A stretch of 64,000 bases of DNA, from NCBI GenBank assembly GCA_034687125.1, contig JAQGBZ010000003.1, positions 248,001 to 312,000 of the forward strand, written 5' to 3'. The notes under the pieces are model-generated. The model did not search any database and was not told where the DNA came from. It worked only from the letters and a program-made list of their open reading frames with translations. This document shows positions 1 to 15,623 of the stretch, in pieces. The position numbers and the translations under genes were made by a program. Position 1 is the first letter of the stretch; each line of letters opens with the position of its first letter. The DNA is from Neelides folsomi. Its lineage: Eukaryota; Arthropoda; Collembola; Neelipleona; Neelidae.

Positions 1-611
1 ATTCTTTCTTTCCTTCATTTTATTATGTATTTAGATTTCTTGCAAAGCATCTTTTAAATCAATTATAATCTGTAAATGATCCTATATCATTATACATATC
101 ATACATCCGGTAAAATATGAATATTAGATATGAATAGAAGAGTTTTCATGTTTTGTGCAATTTGTGGAAGTCGCATTCTGCCCATGCCTTATTATCTACA
201 TGAGGAATTACTCAAAAGGGCAACCCATTAGCCGCGAAGAAGCAGATTTATTACAAACTACGATTTGGCGTTAGTGAAATGGATTAATTGAATTAATTGT
301 ATTTAATAATCATTTAATACAAAATTTGATTCATTACAACTTCTAAAATTTATGTTGTGATGTTAAAATTATATTATACGCAACAGCCCGTTAATGTTAA
401 ACTAAAGTTGAAGTTAAAGTTGAGTCGAGTTTGCTAATTTGGAATCTCGTACTTTGAATGGTGAGAAAAAACTTTGTTTATATTATCTTTTTAATTTTTA
501 TTTGAATAATTGTCAGAATTTAACAATTTATCATTCAATTGAAATTAACATTAAACACAAATTCATTCACTAAATTCTATTTACATTGCAGATGTGGTGC
601 ATGGCCCAACA
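1..611. other. Upstream region and probable 5' exon/intron of the zinc-finger gene
   Basis: No gene is visible before position 592. A splice acceptor (TTACATTGCAG) ends at 591, so transcription begins further upstream. A possible untranslated exon ends at about 461 before GGTGAG. It is open in the downstream frame back to a stop near 401 but holds no in-frame ATG, so it looks like 5' UTR. The rest is AT-rich with no recognisable element. Confidence 0.45.
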
Positions 612-3600
612 ATGGAAGGAGAGAATAAATGTGTGAGAGTTATTAATTGTGATTGTCCCCAAACTGTAAAACAGACTTGGTTTGGGTGTCGTAAATGCAC
701 AAGGGTGTTTACCAAATTTGAAGAATTAGTTTCTCATAAAGAAGTCCTACACAGAGAAATACTTGACCCTGAAAATCCTACCCGCTTCATATCGTAAGTT
801 GTTTACTATAATTTTTTAATTATCATATCATACCACATTACAAATACCAATTATATGTGAATAAAAATAACCTCTTGATTTTTATTAAAGGTTGGACCCA
901 GAACCAGAATTACCAGAATTACCAGAAGTAAAAGAAGTATCGGAAACTGACTCTTCGTCGGAAGCGGAACAAGCCATTGTCGATCGCAAAGAAAAATTAA
1001 TTGAGAATGTAAATAACAAGAAACATAAAATTCGTATTCGTCCAAGATGCTCCAAATGTCGTAAAAGATTTCCCCATAATATGGCTTACAACAAGCACAT
1101 GCCGACTTGCCAATCGTCGCAATCGCAAGAATCTTCCGATGGCTCTCATGTCCAATCTGAAAAAGATGGTAAAACACCATTAAACGCTACATTAACTTGC
1201 CCTTTCTGCATCAAACCCATTTCAGTCAAGAATCTTCGAAGACATACGAAGAACAGCCATGAGAAAGCAATCGACACTCTAACAGGGATTTATGAAGTGA
1301 AAGAGCCGGTGACAATGGCGTTAAAGAAATATTTGGAAGCAACCTTCGTCAATTCAACATTCAAATATTTGTTCCCAACTATTGAATCTGAAAAGAGAAA
1401 AAGAGTCGATTCAAGTTCATCCTCAACCACTCAAAAGAAGACTAAAACTGAATATAAATTTCCCCCTAGGACTGGAATTAAAAAAGACGGGGATGAAAAT
1501 TTGCAAAACTCGACTGATTTTTGGCAATTTAGCCAGCCAAGTTACTCCTCGGCCTGTTCCTCTATTTCTAACGAGGTTCAGAGTCAGTCCGAGTATAGCA
1601 ACGAATATGGCTATGGAGTGGAGAATTTCCAGCAGCTTCATTATCCTCAATTATCTCAAGAAACAGAATTGAACATGAACACTGTTGAACAATTCCCTTC
1701 GACAGATCAGCAAAGCTTTCAGCAGGAATCTCAATATTTCCAATCTCCGGAATTTCAACAAGAGTTTAAACCCGAGCCGGGTTTGATGACAAACCCTTCA
1801 AATAATTTTTTAGATCAAGGACCACAATCTTCCCAGCAGAATTATCAACATCCACAACAACTCACTTCTCTCCAAGCAGTTCAAAATGATCAGTTGCTCC
1901 AAGAAAGACAGCAGTATGATAATCCGCAGGTTCCAATGACATTTTACTCAGCTCCAATGGAAGATACATATGGTCAACAATACAATGAAAATCAAAGAGA
2001 AAATTATTTGCATCTTAATCCAAATGATCAAACTCCGCAGACTTCCATCTTAATGAATCGCCTCAATGAGTTTGAATGTGAAAATGTTGGAATGTCTCTC
2101 CAAGACATCGGTTCAATTTTTGATCCATCAATTTCAAGGCCCACAGGAGAAGGACAGAGCGAAGAAAAAGAGGAAAATAGTGTCATTGTAAATCAAATGG
2201 AAATGGAATACCTTGACCTTGACATTCAAAAGAATAATCCAATCGTTGGTCTTCAGAACGACATTCTTTTTTCCTCAACAATCCACCCAGAGATGAGACG
2301 AGTGAAAGATGAAGACGAAGATTGTCAAATTCTTTCGGAGAGTTTTCTTCAAACTCCACCTCGAAATTTGCTAGGAGTTCATTCGGGAAATTTTGATCAA
2401 AACTTCTTCAATGTGAATAATGATCCAAAACTAAACGGATTCAAAGTTTCAATGAAGAAGGATGATGTTCGTGAATTGGCGAACCTTCATGGGAATTCGC
2501 CTAATTCTATTCGTCTCACTGTTGATCTCAAATCTCCTTCTTCTAACAACTCTTCCCCATCGAGACCGAAAAGAATAAATAAAGAAACGCCTACACGAGT
2601 GAGGAAGCCTAAAATGATCTTTACTTCTGAAAAGGATAAATTGGCTTATCAGCAAGCTACCTCTGATTTGGGAATAATTAATTTAAAACTGAAGGAGATG
2701 AACACACCCTCGAATTTTACTACACTTGAAGGTGAGCAAAAGAGGCTCGAAGAAATTATTGCAAAGCTCGTGAAACTCAACAACTCTTCAAATAAATCAC
2801 CAAATAAAAGTAAAAGGGAGCGTATTAAGAAAGAAGAAGAGCGGGTGAGTTGTCCAAAATGCAACGAAAATCTTGCGTCTGCTTATGGTCTCAGTCGTCA
2901 TTTGAAAATCCACAACAATCCATCGGTCTTTTGTGATTTTTGTCATCAAGGATTCCCATCCAACGCGATTCTCGTCAGACACATGTTCAGAACTCATGAG
3001 AAACAAGCAGGGAAAGAACAGCTAGAAGCCGTTCGTAATTCCATCATAACACCAAAACACGCTAGACGAGAATTGGACCGCAAATGTCCGCTTGTTTTTT
3101 GCTTCAAAGTGTACAGTCGTCCTGATACTCGGAATCGTCATGTCCTGACACATCTCAAGACCGGATTCATTAAATGTATCGTGGAAGAATGCCCAGCTAA
3201 GAGCGAAACTGTCGATGCTGCAAATCTCCATCATAAATGGTGCTCAACAAAACAATATTGCTTCTTTTGTGGGATGTTTCTTCGTTGGAATCTCCTCTTT
3301 CGACATTTTTCAGTGTTACACAAGAAACTTGACCTTTGCTGTCATATCTGCAAAAACGAGTCAAAGCTGCCGAAAGAGGAATTTGACTCTTTTGTTAGTC
3401 TTAATGAACACATGCTCGAGAATCATAATGAGCTAAGAGCGAAGCCGAGAGTAGTCCCAGTGAAAAAGAGTGAAAGTGAAGGATCGCTGTCTTCGAGGGA
3501 AGAAGATGAAGGTGCTGGTTATGGAATAAAGAAATGTTCTGTGAAGATTATTCCCCTCAAACCTGAAGACCTTATCAAGTACAATAATCAGATGACTAAA

Positions 3601-5078
3601 AATGAGAAAGAAATTGATTACAATTTGATTCCGACGCTTGTTCATGTTAATCATGAAGACAACGAGGTATTTAACATAACTACATAATTCACACTGTTCG
3701 ATATTTTCTATTCATTATTCACTATTATTTAATTAAAATCTAAAAGATAGATTCTATAGATTAATTCATTTCTATTTTTCAGATTAAAGTCGAGGAAAAT
3801 GAAATTGGCTCTGAATCAAGTGAAAATGAGAATTCTGTAGAAACTTTAAGGATCGATTCAAGCTCAAAATCTCCAAAAATGTCCGAGTCTTCAATGAACG
3901 AAGGTTCCCAAAAGAGGAAAATCATTTTTTCCGGCCAAGCTCTTCGAGAACTGAGCAGAGATGTGAAAGTGAAAATCGATCATGCATTGACAAAGGAGGA
4001 ACAAGAAATGACAACAGAAACGAGCAGCAATGACTCACAATCAGGTGAAGATCGCCAATTTGGTCAAGAGGAACTCATTCAGTTAATGGCCAAAGAGAAA
4101 GAGAAATACGATCAAGAATGTGTAAAGAGTGGAAATCAACACGGAGTTAAGCGAATTCTCGGTAAATTTAAACCGCCGAAGAAACGTAGATCTTGTCCCG
4201 ACTTACCAAGAAAGGAACAAGTGAAGAATGATAAATGTGAAAAATCGGACGAGTCGTTTCATTCAGCATTGGACGCTTCATTCGCTTCGAGATCATCTAC
4301 ATCCGAAAATGAAGTTTCTGGAGAGGAGAAGGAAAAGTCAAATGATCGACCTACAAGTTCTTCAGGCGTTTCAGAAGATGAAGGTGATATTGAAATCATT
4401 GGGGAAGTAAAAGGTAGTAAAAAACCTCCATTGCCATCTCTCACTCCCATCCTTCCAAATAATGGAATTGTGGGGAAAGGGAATGTCTTCGTTCTTATTA
4501 AAACTGACCCTTCGGGTGGTGTAAGTCCCTTCACCACTTCTTCACTTTTCTTAAGACTTGGAGAAAATTCTGATTTGAGAGATAGCATTGTGACCACTAC
4601 ACACAATTTAACATCATCTTCAATTGTGTCCCCAATTACGTCAGTCATTGGTCATACAGTTAGAGGGTCGGTGATTCAACCAAATGGAATGACCAGACTC
4701 ATTATTAGACCCAACCAATTCAACCAAGCAATTGTCCGAACTAATGAAGAAGGTGCGAGCGTACAAAATCTCATTTCTCCTCAATTTCTGATCCAAAGAC
4801 TTCCACTCAACGCCCCTCAAAGGGAAATTAAAACTTTTGGGAATAAAAATACTAGACTTATGGTTAGTGCTGAAGATCCGTCCGAATCCGAACCTTCGTC
4901 TCCTGAATTAATTGATCTTGAATCTCCTGTAAAAGAAGATGAGGCAAAGAGTTCATCTCCTACAACGAATACAACAATCGTTAAAAAACTGTTTGAGGAG
5001 CAAAGTTCTGGTCTAGAGAGTAGGGAAGATGCAGATTCTGAAGAAGATACGGATTTCGAAGATGAAAATGGTTCTTAA
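612..5078 (+). CDS. Large C2H2-type zinc-finger protein (about 1417 aa)
   Basis: Exons are 592(coding from 612)-793, 891-3666 and 3783-5078, and all junctions keep frame. ATG 612 is the first in-frame start after the acceptor at 591. The protein has one degenerate finger near residue 25, two fingers at about 114-170 (C-x2-C...H), then a long Gln/Ser/Asn-rich linker (about 230-690). A cluster of about six Cys/His fingers follows at about 710-905, some with non-canonical spacing (CPLVFCF; a finger ending H-x3-C). The C-terminal 430 residues are acidic, Ser-rich and disordered. This layout suggests a nuclear DNA- or RNA-binding regulator with a glutamine-rich activation-type region, which is inference. 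I do not recognise an orthologue. Several AATAAA-like signals occur in the AT-rich 3' flank. Confidence 0.85.
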
Positions 5079-6918
5079 GAAGAAATGTGAGTTACTTTAT
5101 TATAAACTATTAGTATTTACTGTATCTCGATTATAGTTTACCTATATATTAATTTAATATAATCATTGTTAAGTTTTTTTAAATTTTATTATACAGATGC
5201 ATAAATAATAATATGTAATCTTTTGATTAAGAAGTTAGAATTTTAGAACCAATTTATAATTTACAAACGACGACACAAATGAGCGAGTACACCAGACATA
5301 AATTAATTACTTAATGTTTATCCTAATTTTAAGTCTTAATACTATTTTTATTTTGTTGTGTTTTTCTTTCACACACATTATATGAAATCTTTTAATTTTA
5401 ACTATAAAATCAATTTTTATTAAGCCATCTAATATAAGGATTAATTAAATATTTTTCTGAATTTACCTATACCATACATTATTATGTAGATAACTAGCAT
5501 AATCGAAATAAATTAATTTATTCTGTAAAACGAACTGTATTTGTTATAAAAGCCATATTTAAATAGATTAGGGTACTAGATTAGCTTACATATAATATAA
5601 TAGGTAATAACAAAACTTTAGAATTATTGTACAAAGTACGAATAAATGATTCTGATTAAGTAAAATATGAAATTAAAATTTCATTGAAAATAAATTGTAA
5701 AATAATATTGTTAAGATGTTAATAATCTTTCACGGACCCGAAGATTCAATAAAAGAAATAAATTGCATTTTCTTAACTTTTATTCTTTTCAATCATCGTC
5801 AACAGGTCATCACATTTTCATATATCATTTTATTTATCGATATTTTAAATCATGATAATTACGTTAAACATTATTGAGAATTTTATTCATATACGTTAAT
5901 TAATATATTTTAGAAGATCGTATCACGTAGGAGGATGAAGAAACCATTTTCAAATATTTGTATTTACACTTTGACTACACTTTGTGTCTTTCACTCGTGA
6001 CATTCATAAAATTGTACTTATTTAATATATTTAATTTATAGTAGTTTTCATTCATTGATCATATTCCAAATTCAAATAATTATATTACAATCAAATCAAG
6101 TATTCACAATGCCACGAATCAATATCATATCCTTAATCCATATTACCATTATACTGTATTTATACAACATTATACTGATATATATATATATACCTTAATT
6201 TAATACACATGTAAGATATTATGTATTCATTTAACGCTGGTCACTGTGATGAAACAAATTAGTTTTAAGAAGGGTGATATTTAAAACCATTTTAAAAGTA
6301 AGACATCAGAAAATTTCAAAAAATAAAAAATAAAAGCTTTCCATTCTGTGTCGCTTTATAATATTTTTACATTACAAATCTCATTCCATAAAATTGCTCT
6401 GTGCTAAATAATTAGTACAGAGACTACAGGGTACTAAATCTTTTTAGTATTGATAATCACTACTGAGCTGTAAGTTTAGAAGAGCAATAGGAAGCTATTA
6501 TGACCCAATTTTGTCTATTAAATCTTGAATTGTACAAGATAGAAAAGTTATTTGTAAAAAGCCGCGATTTTCCTATTACATTTAATTACATCCGCACTTG
6601 TAAATCGAAAAGGTAAAATTCTTGTCTAAGTCTCTTTGGTTTAAGAAGTTCTATTATATAACTTGTTAAGTATGCAAGTAAAATATAAATACAATTAAAA
6701 ATGAACATGTTTAATTATTCGTTAATAATAAGCCGCTCGGACTGCGAACGCATTAGAAATGAACAAATAAAGGAGTTAAAGTTTCCCTTCATTCAGGGTA
6801 TTCATTGTAAAAGAATATTTGTAATTAATGGATAGCATAATTATTAATTAATGTAATATTAATTAAGCTTGTTGAAAATGTACTATGTAATTCTTATCAG
6901 TGAAATGATCTCCTCAGC
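5079..6918. other. Intergenic region between zinc-finger gene and STK11 (tail to tail)
   Basis: About 1.8 kb of very AT-rich sequence that must hold the 3' UTRs of both convergent genes. It includes a (TA)7 tract at 6179-6192 and an AATAAA-type signal near 5748 (TTCAATAAAAGAAATAAA). I see no coding exon, RNA gene or transposon. Confidence 0.6.
6179..6192. repeat. (TA)7 microsatellite
   Basis: Seven perfect TA units in the intergenic region between the zinc-finger and STK11 genes. Confidence 0.7.
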
Positions 6919-8951
<2,033 letters not shown>

Positions 8952-11277
8952 AATGTACAAGGAAGCCTCGTCTCAAACTTCATCGCCTTCTTACCTAAAA
9001 TTATTAAAATAATCCTCCATCTCAAACCCAACTCAATTCACTGGCTACGTAACCAACCAACAATCCTTTTAATTAATTTTAAAGTTAATAAAAAGGGGAG
9101 ATTGTGAGTGAAAAGCGTTTGTAATAATGAAGTTAATTATTCAATATAAATCCCATTGTATTATGATTCATATATTTATATTACCTTAATGAGCTGTTAA
9201 GACTAGTCGACGAGTTTACTAATGGAAGAGACGACGACGGAGTCGAGAGAGTTTTAGGAATGGCTTTTAACTTCACTTTCCCCTTTGGCTCATTTCAATT
9301 AAAAAAGGAGTTTAAAGTGCATTAGGAATTCAATTCTCCTCCTCTTCTTCTCGGAGGGAGAAGATGAGGAAAAAAGGTTGAAGTGGAGACCACGTGGACC
9401 TCACGCGCGCCACACCAGTCCCATATTATGGCTGGAGAAGAAACGAGATATGAAAACAATTGAGATTTAATATTTGCACACCTTCATTTCCATTGAACTT
9501 AAACTTTGAGCATTTGAATTGTAACAAGGATAATGATCATTTTATATTTCTCATAAAGTTTATTTTCCATCATTGCACCTGCATGGACCCTTTGAGTAAT
9601 TAACATTTCATTGCAAATCAGGGAAAGGTGAATTAAAATGAGAGAGTGATACAAGCATATAATAGAGAGGATTTTAATAGAAGTTTTTAGTATATTTTCC
9701 CTCATTAGTCATTCACCGTGTCCCCCTCCACTTGTATTCCTCGAATGGGCAATTAGAAATTCCTAAGACGTGGAGTTTTTAATGTTATGAATGATGCATG
9801 AGTTCTCATCAGACTTCATATCCGGATGGAATCTGTAATTAAGGAGAGACAGACAAGGATTGAAGCAATAATAAACATATCACTCATATCAGTGAACCTA
9901 TCTATAAAAACATTATTTTCCTGATTTGTGAAGACAAGATGACTTAATTATACACTCATTAAATGTAGGGCGCACTCGGAGCACCAAAACTTAAACTGAA
10001 ATTTATGTGAGGGTGAGGGTAAATTGTTCAATTAGGATTAAGTGCCTAATTCACATGCTATTTTGTGTATGTAGCAAAATTCGTCAGATTCATCAATTCA
10101 TTTGTAACTATATATAATAACTTATTTATTCCTTATATGATTCAAATTCCACGATGTAATGTTGTTGCTTACTTGACGTGAAGGGGTTGTATAGAAAATC
10201 TAACATGAGTTTAATTGTTCAATGATAAATCAATTTGATACCGATTATTGATACTGCCAGGATAAAATAAATCATGTTTGATAATGAATAATGAATCATT
10301 GGATTAGATTTTTTAAATTTTTATTATTACTAATGATTTTTTAATATTATCCATTTTAACAATCAGAATAAGGACCTATTAACCATTCAAATTGCTCTTA
10401 GAAATCACATATTTTTATGAACACATTGATAATCCTTATTCTTTGAATATTAATATTATTAAATAATATTATAATGTTTTTCCTATTTTCAGTTTAAACT
10501 CCAAACTGTCCCTCTCATTGAAGGTTATTTTTTACCACAATATAATAAAGATCACTAAAACTTTGATATAATGAGAATAAATTATATAAATACCACATGG
10601 TATATCTAAGTATTTATTGCTCATCCATATTACCGATCTCTTATACTTTTAGTATAATCATCCGTTTTAGCACATTATTATATAAGTATGTGGTGAATTT
10701 GTTTATGCGTCATCAATCAAGCGAAAATTTTATCAATTGTTCGCACACAAGACCTTTGAATCAAGGAACTGTAGATAATACGGCAAACTACGAATAAATA
10801 GCTTGAATGGGATTTTTTATTGCTATACACATAAATATTTATCTACTTATTTTAAGTATCTACAGTATATTCATATAAATACTTACTTAATAATATGTGT
10901 ATCTGAATGTCACCTTTATGCATGCATTTAGAATTTTAATATCAAGATATATAAAATATTCCCCCACTACAATTTATATGCTATGTACTTGTAATGTACT
11001 ATATTATTGTAGCTGTATTACTTATAAATGGTATAGTAGTATGTATCACTATACTTATACATTAGTTAGGTATTCAAACCTTATGAACTGTCATTTTTAT
11101 ATTGCATTGTGTTTACATACTTTATGTATTTGCACAATTAATTACTATTCAGTGATAAGAAAATTATTAGATAAATTCATTTATTAAATCACAAAATGTT
11201 CATTATCAAATTTCACCATTTAAGGTCAGACTCCCTTTTAAACAAGATCTTTCAAATATTTGTAATTTAAATTTCAA
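8952..11277. other. Intergenic region between divergent STK11 and LMTK-like kinase genes
   Basis: About 2.3 kb without a supported gene. The STK11-proximal part is less AT-rich and holds a palindromic CCACGTGG E-box (9390-9397) and a CG-rich stretch (ACGCGCGCC, near 9402), plausible promoter material for STK11. The rest (about 9450-11270) is AT-rich with only short chance reading frames. Confidence 0.5.
9390..9397. promoter_or_regulatory. Palindromic E-box CCACGTGG upstream of STK11
   Basis: Perfect 8-nt palindrome about 440 bp upstream of the STK11 ATG, next to a CpG-containing stretch. CACGTG boxes bind bHLH factors such as Myc/Max or TFEB/MITF in animals. Use here is inference from motif and position only. 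Confidence 0.3.
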
Positions 11278-13615
11278 ATGATGAGAGATCGAGTTAAAAA
11301 ACTTGAGGTTCTTTCATTTTTATTATTCTCATTTCTGCTAATAGTTCACAACTCCAAGTCAGCTCCATCCCATCAAGAAAATGAAGAGTCGAGTGAAGGT
11401 AATCAAATCTTTAAAAATTCATTTTATCATTTACAATCTCTCTTCTTTACATTATATGAAATTCACCCATTGCGAATAAATTCCATGGCTCTTCCTTTGT
11501 CTCTGGCTCCAGAACCTTAAATGCATTTTTACAGGAGTTTTCTCAGGTAAAACAGGTGTGCTCCTCCTATCGGTTGGCGTTCTGACAACACTCATCCTCA
11601 CTGCAGGAATATGCGGATTCTCATATTGTAGAAGGGTAATAGAAGCTTTCAATTACTCTTAATATTTATAATATTACAATACTAAACCAATGCAATTTGC
11701 TAATGCATTTAAATTTCGAAATGTATTAAATGGTATTCGAAAGATGTTTAATGATGCAATTCATGAAATGCATTATAAATAATATGAATTGTTTAATGCA
11801 TTTATTTTGTTAGATTGTAATCGAACAGATGGGAATGGAGTGATAATGGATTGTACGTTTTATTGTGTAGTGCTGGGGTTGGGTGAAGAGAAATTTTTGG
11901 CGTAAAGAAAATCCCGATTGGCCACCGGAGCCGAGGAGAGATGTTGACTCTGCTGAGGTTTTTTTTCAAACAACCTCGTTCAGGGAGAGTCCTTACGAAA
12001 TAATCACTTTTAATCAGATTGGGGATGGAACGAGGACGCCGTCGTTATCTTCATCATCCGACGGCTCACCAACCATCTCTCGACGTCCTCCGTCCACGGA
12101 TACAACAAAATGGGATGGTTAATGAGCATTTTTAATTTGTCCATCATGATTCATGAATTACAAATATTTACTTATTTTACTTCTCTCTTACCATTATCAT
12201 AAAAATAATATTGAATTAATTGCAAATTCTCTTCATCATTTCCAGAAATAAGCTTTCCAAGAGAGAAGATTACAATTTTTGGAAAATTTGGTAATGGGTG
12301 GTTCGGTCCTGTAAGTCAAATACATATAAAATCTGAAAATTTGTATCTGAAAACTAAAATGACACATAAAATTACTAATTGATATGAATTTTAATTTCAT
12401 GGATGCATTGATGCATTTAAAAATTAAAATTGACAGATTGTAAATCTCATGATTTTAAACTAAAAGGTGCTGGATGCGGAAGCAGAAGGGATTGTTCCTT
12501 TTGAGCTAAAAACTCGTGTTGTATTGAAGCAATTGAGAGAAATGGAAACTTCAATCAATCAAAAGAAATTCCTCGATCAGTGTTTGATGTTCAAGGACTT
12601 GACTCATTCAAATATCATTAAAGTGCTTGGAGTAAATGTGGAAGCACTTCCAATTTACGTCATCTTTGAAGGGTCAGGACGAGGAGATTTGAAGAGATAT
12701 CTCCTGGCGAATGCCGACAGAGGAAAAATACTTGCAGCGAATGGAAATCTCATACGAATGGCAATGGGTGAGAGTTACAATTACAAATAGAGTACATATA
12801 TAATTTTCCATTAAATCTTATAGTTAGCATTACATCAATATATGCGTTACATCAATTTATCTGAAATAAAAGAACATTAGGTATTTAATAAAAGAATAAT
12901 AATTTTATTTCATACCCAACTTTATTGTTTTATAGATGTAGCAATTGGTTTGGAATATTTGGGGATTAAAGGTTTTGTCCATCCGGATCTTGCTGCTAGA
13001 AATTGTCAAATTAAGACCGACGGAGGTGTTGTAATTGGCGATTATGGACTTGGCCCTCAGACATACAAAGACGATTATCATCAAGGGACCGATGGAACTT
13101 TGATTCCTCTTAGGTGGATGCCACCGGAAGCAGTTTTTGTGTCTAAAAACAATATTTCAATTATTAACGTAATCCTTTAATATTATTGTTTTGTTCACGT
13201 TAATCTATTAATTAAATGATAAACGCGATTAAAATGTTTACAATTTTTCGTTGATGAATACTTAATGTTAATACTCCAATTACTAATTATTTTGCAGAGT
13301 AAATGCAAAAGAAGTTCTAATGTTTGGACCTATGGAATTCTTCTTTGGGAGATTTGGGAGTTTGGGAAGCGTCCTTATCCGAACTTCACTAATGAAGAAG
13401 TGATTCAACGAGTTGTGATAGAGAAAATCCCAGCGTCTCTTCCTGACCCCTCATTCATTGAAAATGATCCTCTTGGAGAGAAAATTAACGCCATCATTTC
13501 CTCCTGCACTCACATACTCCCAGAGAAAAGGCCCCCCCCGCAGAAAATCATTGGGAGTTTGGAAGAGTTCTTAAGAGACGTTTTGCTTCTTGCCACTTTT
13601 GATAACTACATTTAA
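11278..13615 (+). CDS. LMTK-like (lemur) receptor protein kinase, short form without C-terminal tail
   Basis: Exons are 11278-11398, 11535-11635, 11871-12117, 12246-12310, 12467-12767, 12936-13168 and 13298-13615 (461 aa). It has a signal peptide (FLLFSFLLIV), an ectodomain of only about 20 residues, one TM helix (about 46-70) followed by Cys/Arg, a juxtamembrane stretch, then one kinase domain. Kinase motifs are GNGWFGPV (glycine loop, about 172), VVLKQL with the ATP lysine, HPDLAARNC in place of HRD (about 294), GDYG in place of DFG, PPE in place of APE, and SSNVWTYGILLWEIWEFG. GNGWFG, GDYGL and the inserted segment before SNVW are typical of LMTK/AATK kinases. Vertebrate LMTKs carry a tail of roughly 800 or more residues, but here the protein stops just after the kinase domain. 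Catalytic Lys and Asp are kept, so activity is possible. AATAAA lies at 13909-13914. Confidence 0.85.
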
Positions 13616-14728
13616 AATATAGCTCACAAATCAAACAACGGATATGATTCTGCGATTCAATATGAGAATTATTCAAAATCCTAATAAGTGCAAATATAGT
13701 ATTACATAAATATTATATTAGGTGATTATTTTTGATTTGATAGTTGATGTATAAGTAAAATATGTAGCTAACTCTAAGTCAGGTTTAAAGTATGTTTACA
13801 TATAATTAATATTGGCATATAAGTACTATATTGTAGTAATACAGTAAAATATGCATCTTCTTATTGTATGTTAAATAATGTTCATAATTGTTGAAATGTT
13901 TTTTTTAAAATAAACTTTTATCACACATTATAATATCTTTGTTTATTCATTCGTACATATTTCTCTTGAATCGAAAAAGAAGGTGAAATTCCTCAAAGAT
14001 TTAAAGGGGTGGAAAGATGGTGGATTGTCGTACGCGGTTTCAATTTCATCCATTCAGTCTTTCACCTTCACTTAACAACGAATGTTAAAAAGGATGAATA
14101 GGCCTTTTGGGTTATATAATCAGCGTCATTAAATTTAAGTCTAGATGAGTAATGCTCGTGAATTGATTCATCTTTGTAATAGCTAAAAGTTCATTGTGGA
14201 TCTCTGGAGTCAACTTGAAGAGATATTATTTATTCATGAGGGGAGTTTGGTTCTCCCTGGCTGCATGAGGAGCAAAAGAGATGCTAATGACAAAGGAGGA
14301 ACATTTTAAAAGGATTCGAAGAACAAGTACACACAACCCACATCCCTGAAATCATAATAATAAAATTCTCATACACTTTTCCTTAAGCTAATAACCCACC
14401 AACAGACTTGATGGCTCAAAATACGAATCTAGAATATGAATTGCTATATATCTTCACTGCGACTCATCAACGCTTACTCACCTTTTAAAACTCACCTAGA
14501 AAGTATTTACAAGTGGTTCTGAACCATTCATTTGTTTTCTTAAGCTATAGCAGGGATGCATTTGAGTTATATTGGAACTTCATGGTCGCCGTGTGTAAGA
14601 AAGCAATTTGAACAATATGAGATTTCCTTCGCCCTTCCACGCTAATTATCACACTTACGAGGAGAGGCATACGGAGGTTGTCCTAATGAGAGATTTCCTC
14701 AGTGTGTTGGAAGAACAAGTGAAGCATC
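13616..14728. other. 3' UTR of LMTK-like gene, intergenic region, 5' region of four-TM gene
   Basis: The first 300 nt are probably the 3' UTR of the kinase gene, ending near the AATAAA at 13909. The remainder has no coding signal. Sequence close to 14600-14728 is less AT-rich and probably holds the promoter and 5' UTR of the downstream gene. Confidence 0.5.
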
Positions 14729-15623
14729 ATGGTGTCCGCAGCTCTCTGCTGCTCCCTTTCCACGGGCGTCAAGTTCGCCGCCCTTATCTCCATTGTAAGT
14801 AAACGGAGCCGAAATCGGGAATAATTGACATTACACAGAATACAAGACTCGATTGAGAATTTATTACTTCAAATTGAGTTCACGATTTTGTGGTTTATTT
14901 CAGTTGATGGGCGTTGGAATGGCGGCAGTGAGCAGTTGGGTTCTTCATAAGAATTTACAGGCGAGGGCGAATCCGACCCTTCGCACAGCCACTGACCTCA
15001 TTCATCAAGTTAATACGTTTTTCGGAGGAACCACTGGCCTCTATGACCTGGATGTCATTTATAGGATCCTCATTTCCTGCTCCGCCACGGCCCTGGCTTC
15101 AGGGTCCATTCAGTTCTTAATGGGATTTTGGTTATTCCTCTCATCGGAAAGGGTAAACCTATAACTTATTTTCCATATCTTGAAGATTGTACAAGTATAG
15201 TATTTAAATTCGCTGTCGATATTTATTATGTTTTCTTCATTAACTACTTATGTAAGTAAGATTAAACTTTCAAACGTTTAATGCTGATTTGAATTTTAGA
15301 GCGGCGGTGGAATGGCTAAAGTGTGGGTGATAATTCAGATCATTATAATGCTCGCCCTGGGAGGCGCCTTCCTTTGTATTATGACCAACGAGTTGGAGAT
15401 TCATCTCTCTCTGTACGTTTTCTTGATCGTGGCTGGAATCGACTTTCTTCTCATGATTTACTTCACTTGGCTCGTTTTCGCCTTTGCGGTTCATGGGACT
15501 GATGATGGATATCGGTCAAGAAATATTGTTTACTCCTTGGCCTCTGACGCTCCAGGCCATCAAGCACAACATCATCAGAGAAACGCGAATACAAAACCGC
15601 GTTTGGAAACAACGGACGTTTGA
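14729..15623 (+). CDS. Four-transmembrane protein, resembling arthropod DUF4728-type proteins
   Basis: Exons are 14729-14794, 14904-15152 and 15300-15623, all joined in phase 0 (212 aa). The chosen ATG opens a frame starting MVSAALCCSLSTGVKF and running directly into a strong donor. Four hydrophobic segments are visible: about 10-40, 78-102, 113-134 and 142-168. The C-terminal tail is polar and His/Gln-rich. The Cys-Cys-Ser-Leu-x-Thr-Gly start and four-helix layout resemble small arthropod membrane proteins grouped as DUF4728, whose function is not known to me. Family assignment is tentative; gene structure is secure. Confidence 0.75.

Noticed and set aside
10597-11187. Open frames of 66 and 96 codons upstream of the LMTK-like gene
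   Set aside because: They are rich in Tyr/Ile/Cys, as expected from translating AT-rich noncoding DNA. They have no splice context and no recognisable domain.
13528-13542. Run of eight C bases in the LMTK-like last exon, a possible frameshift
   Set aside because: The frame is intact across it (Arg-Pro-Pro-Pro-Gln), the kinase C-lobe motif continues normally, and no shifted frame gives a better protein.
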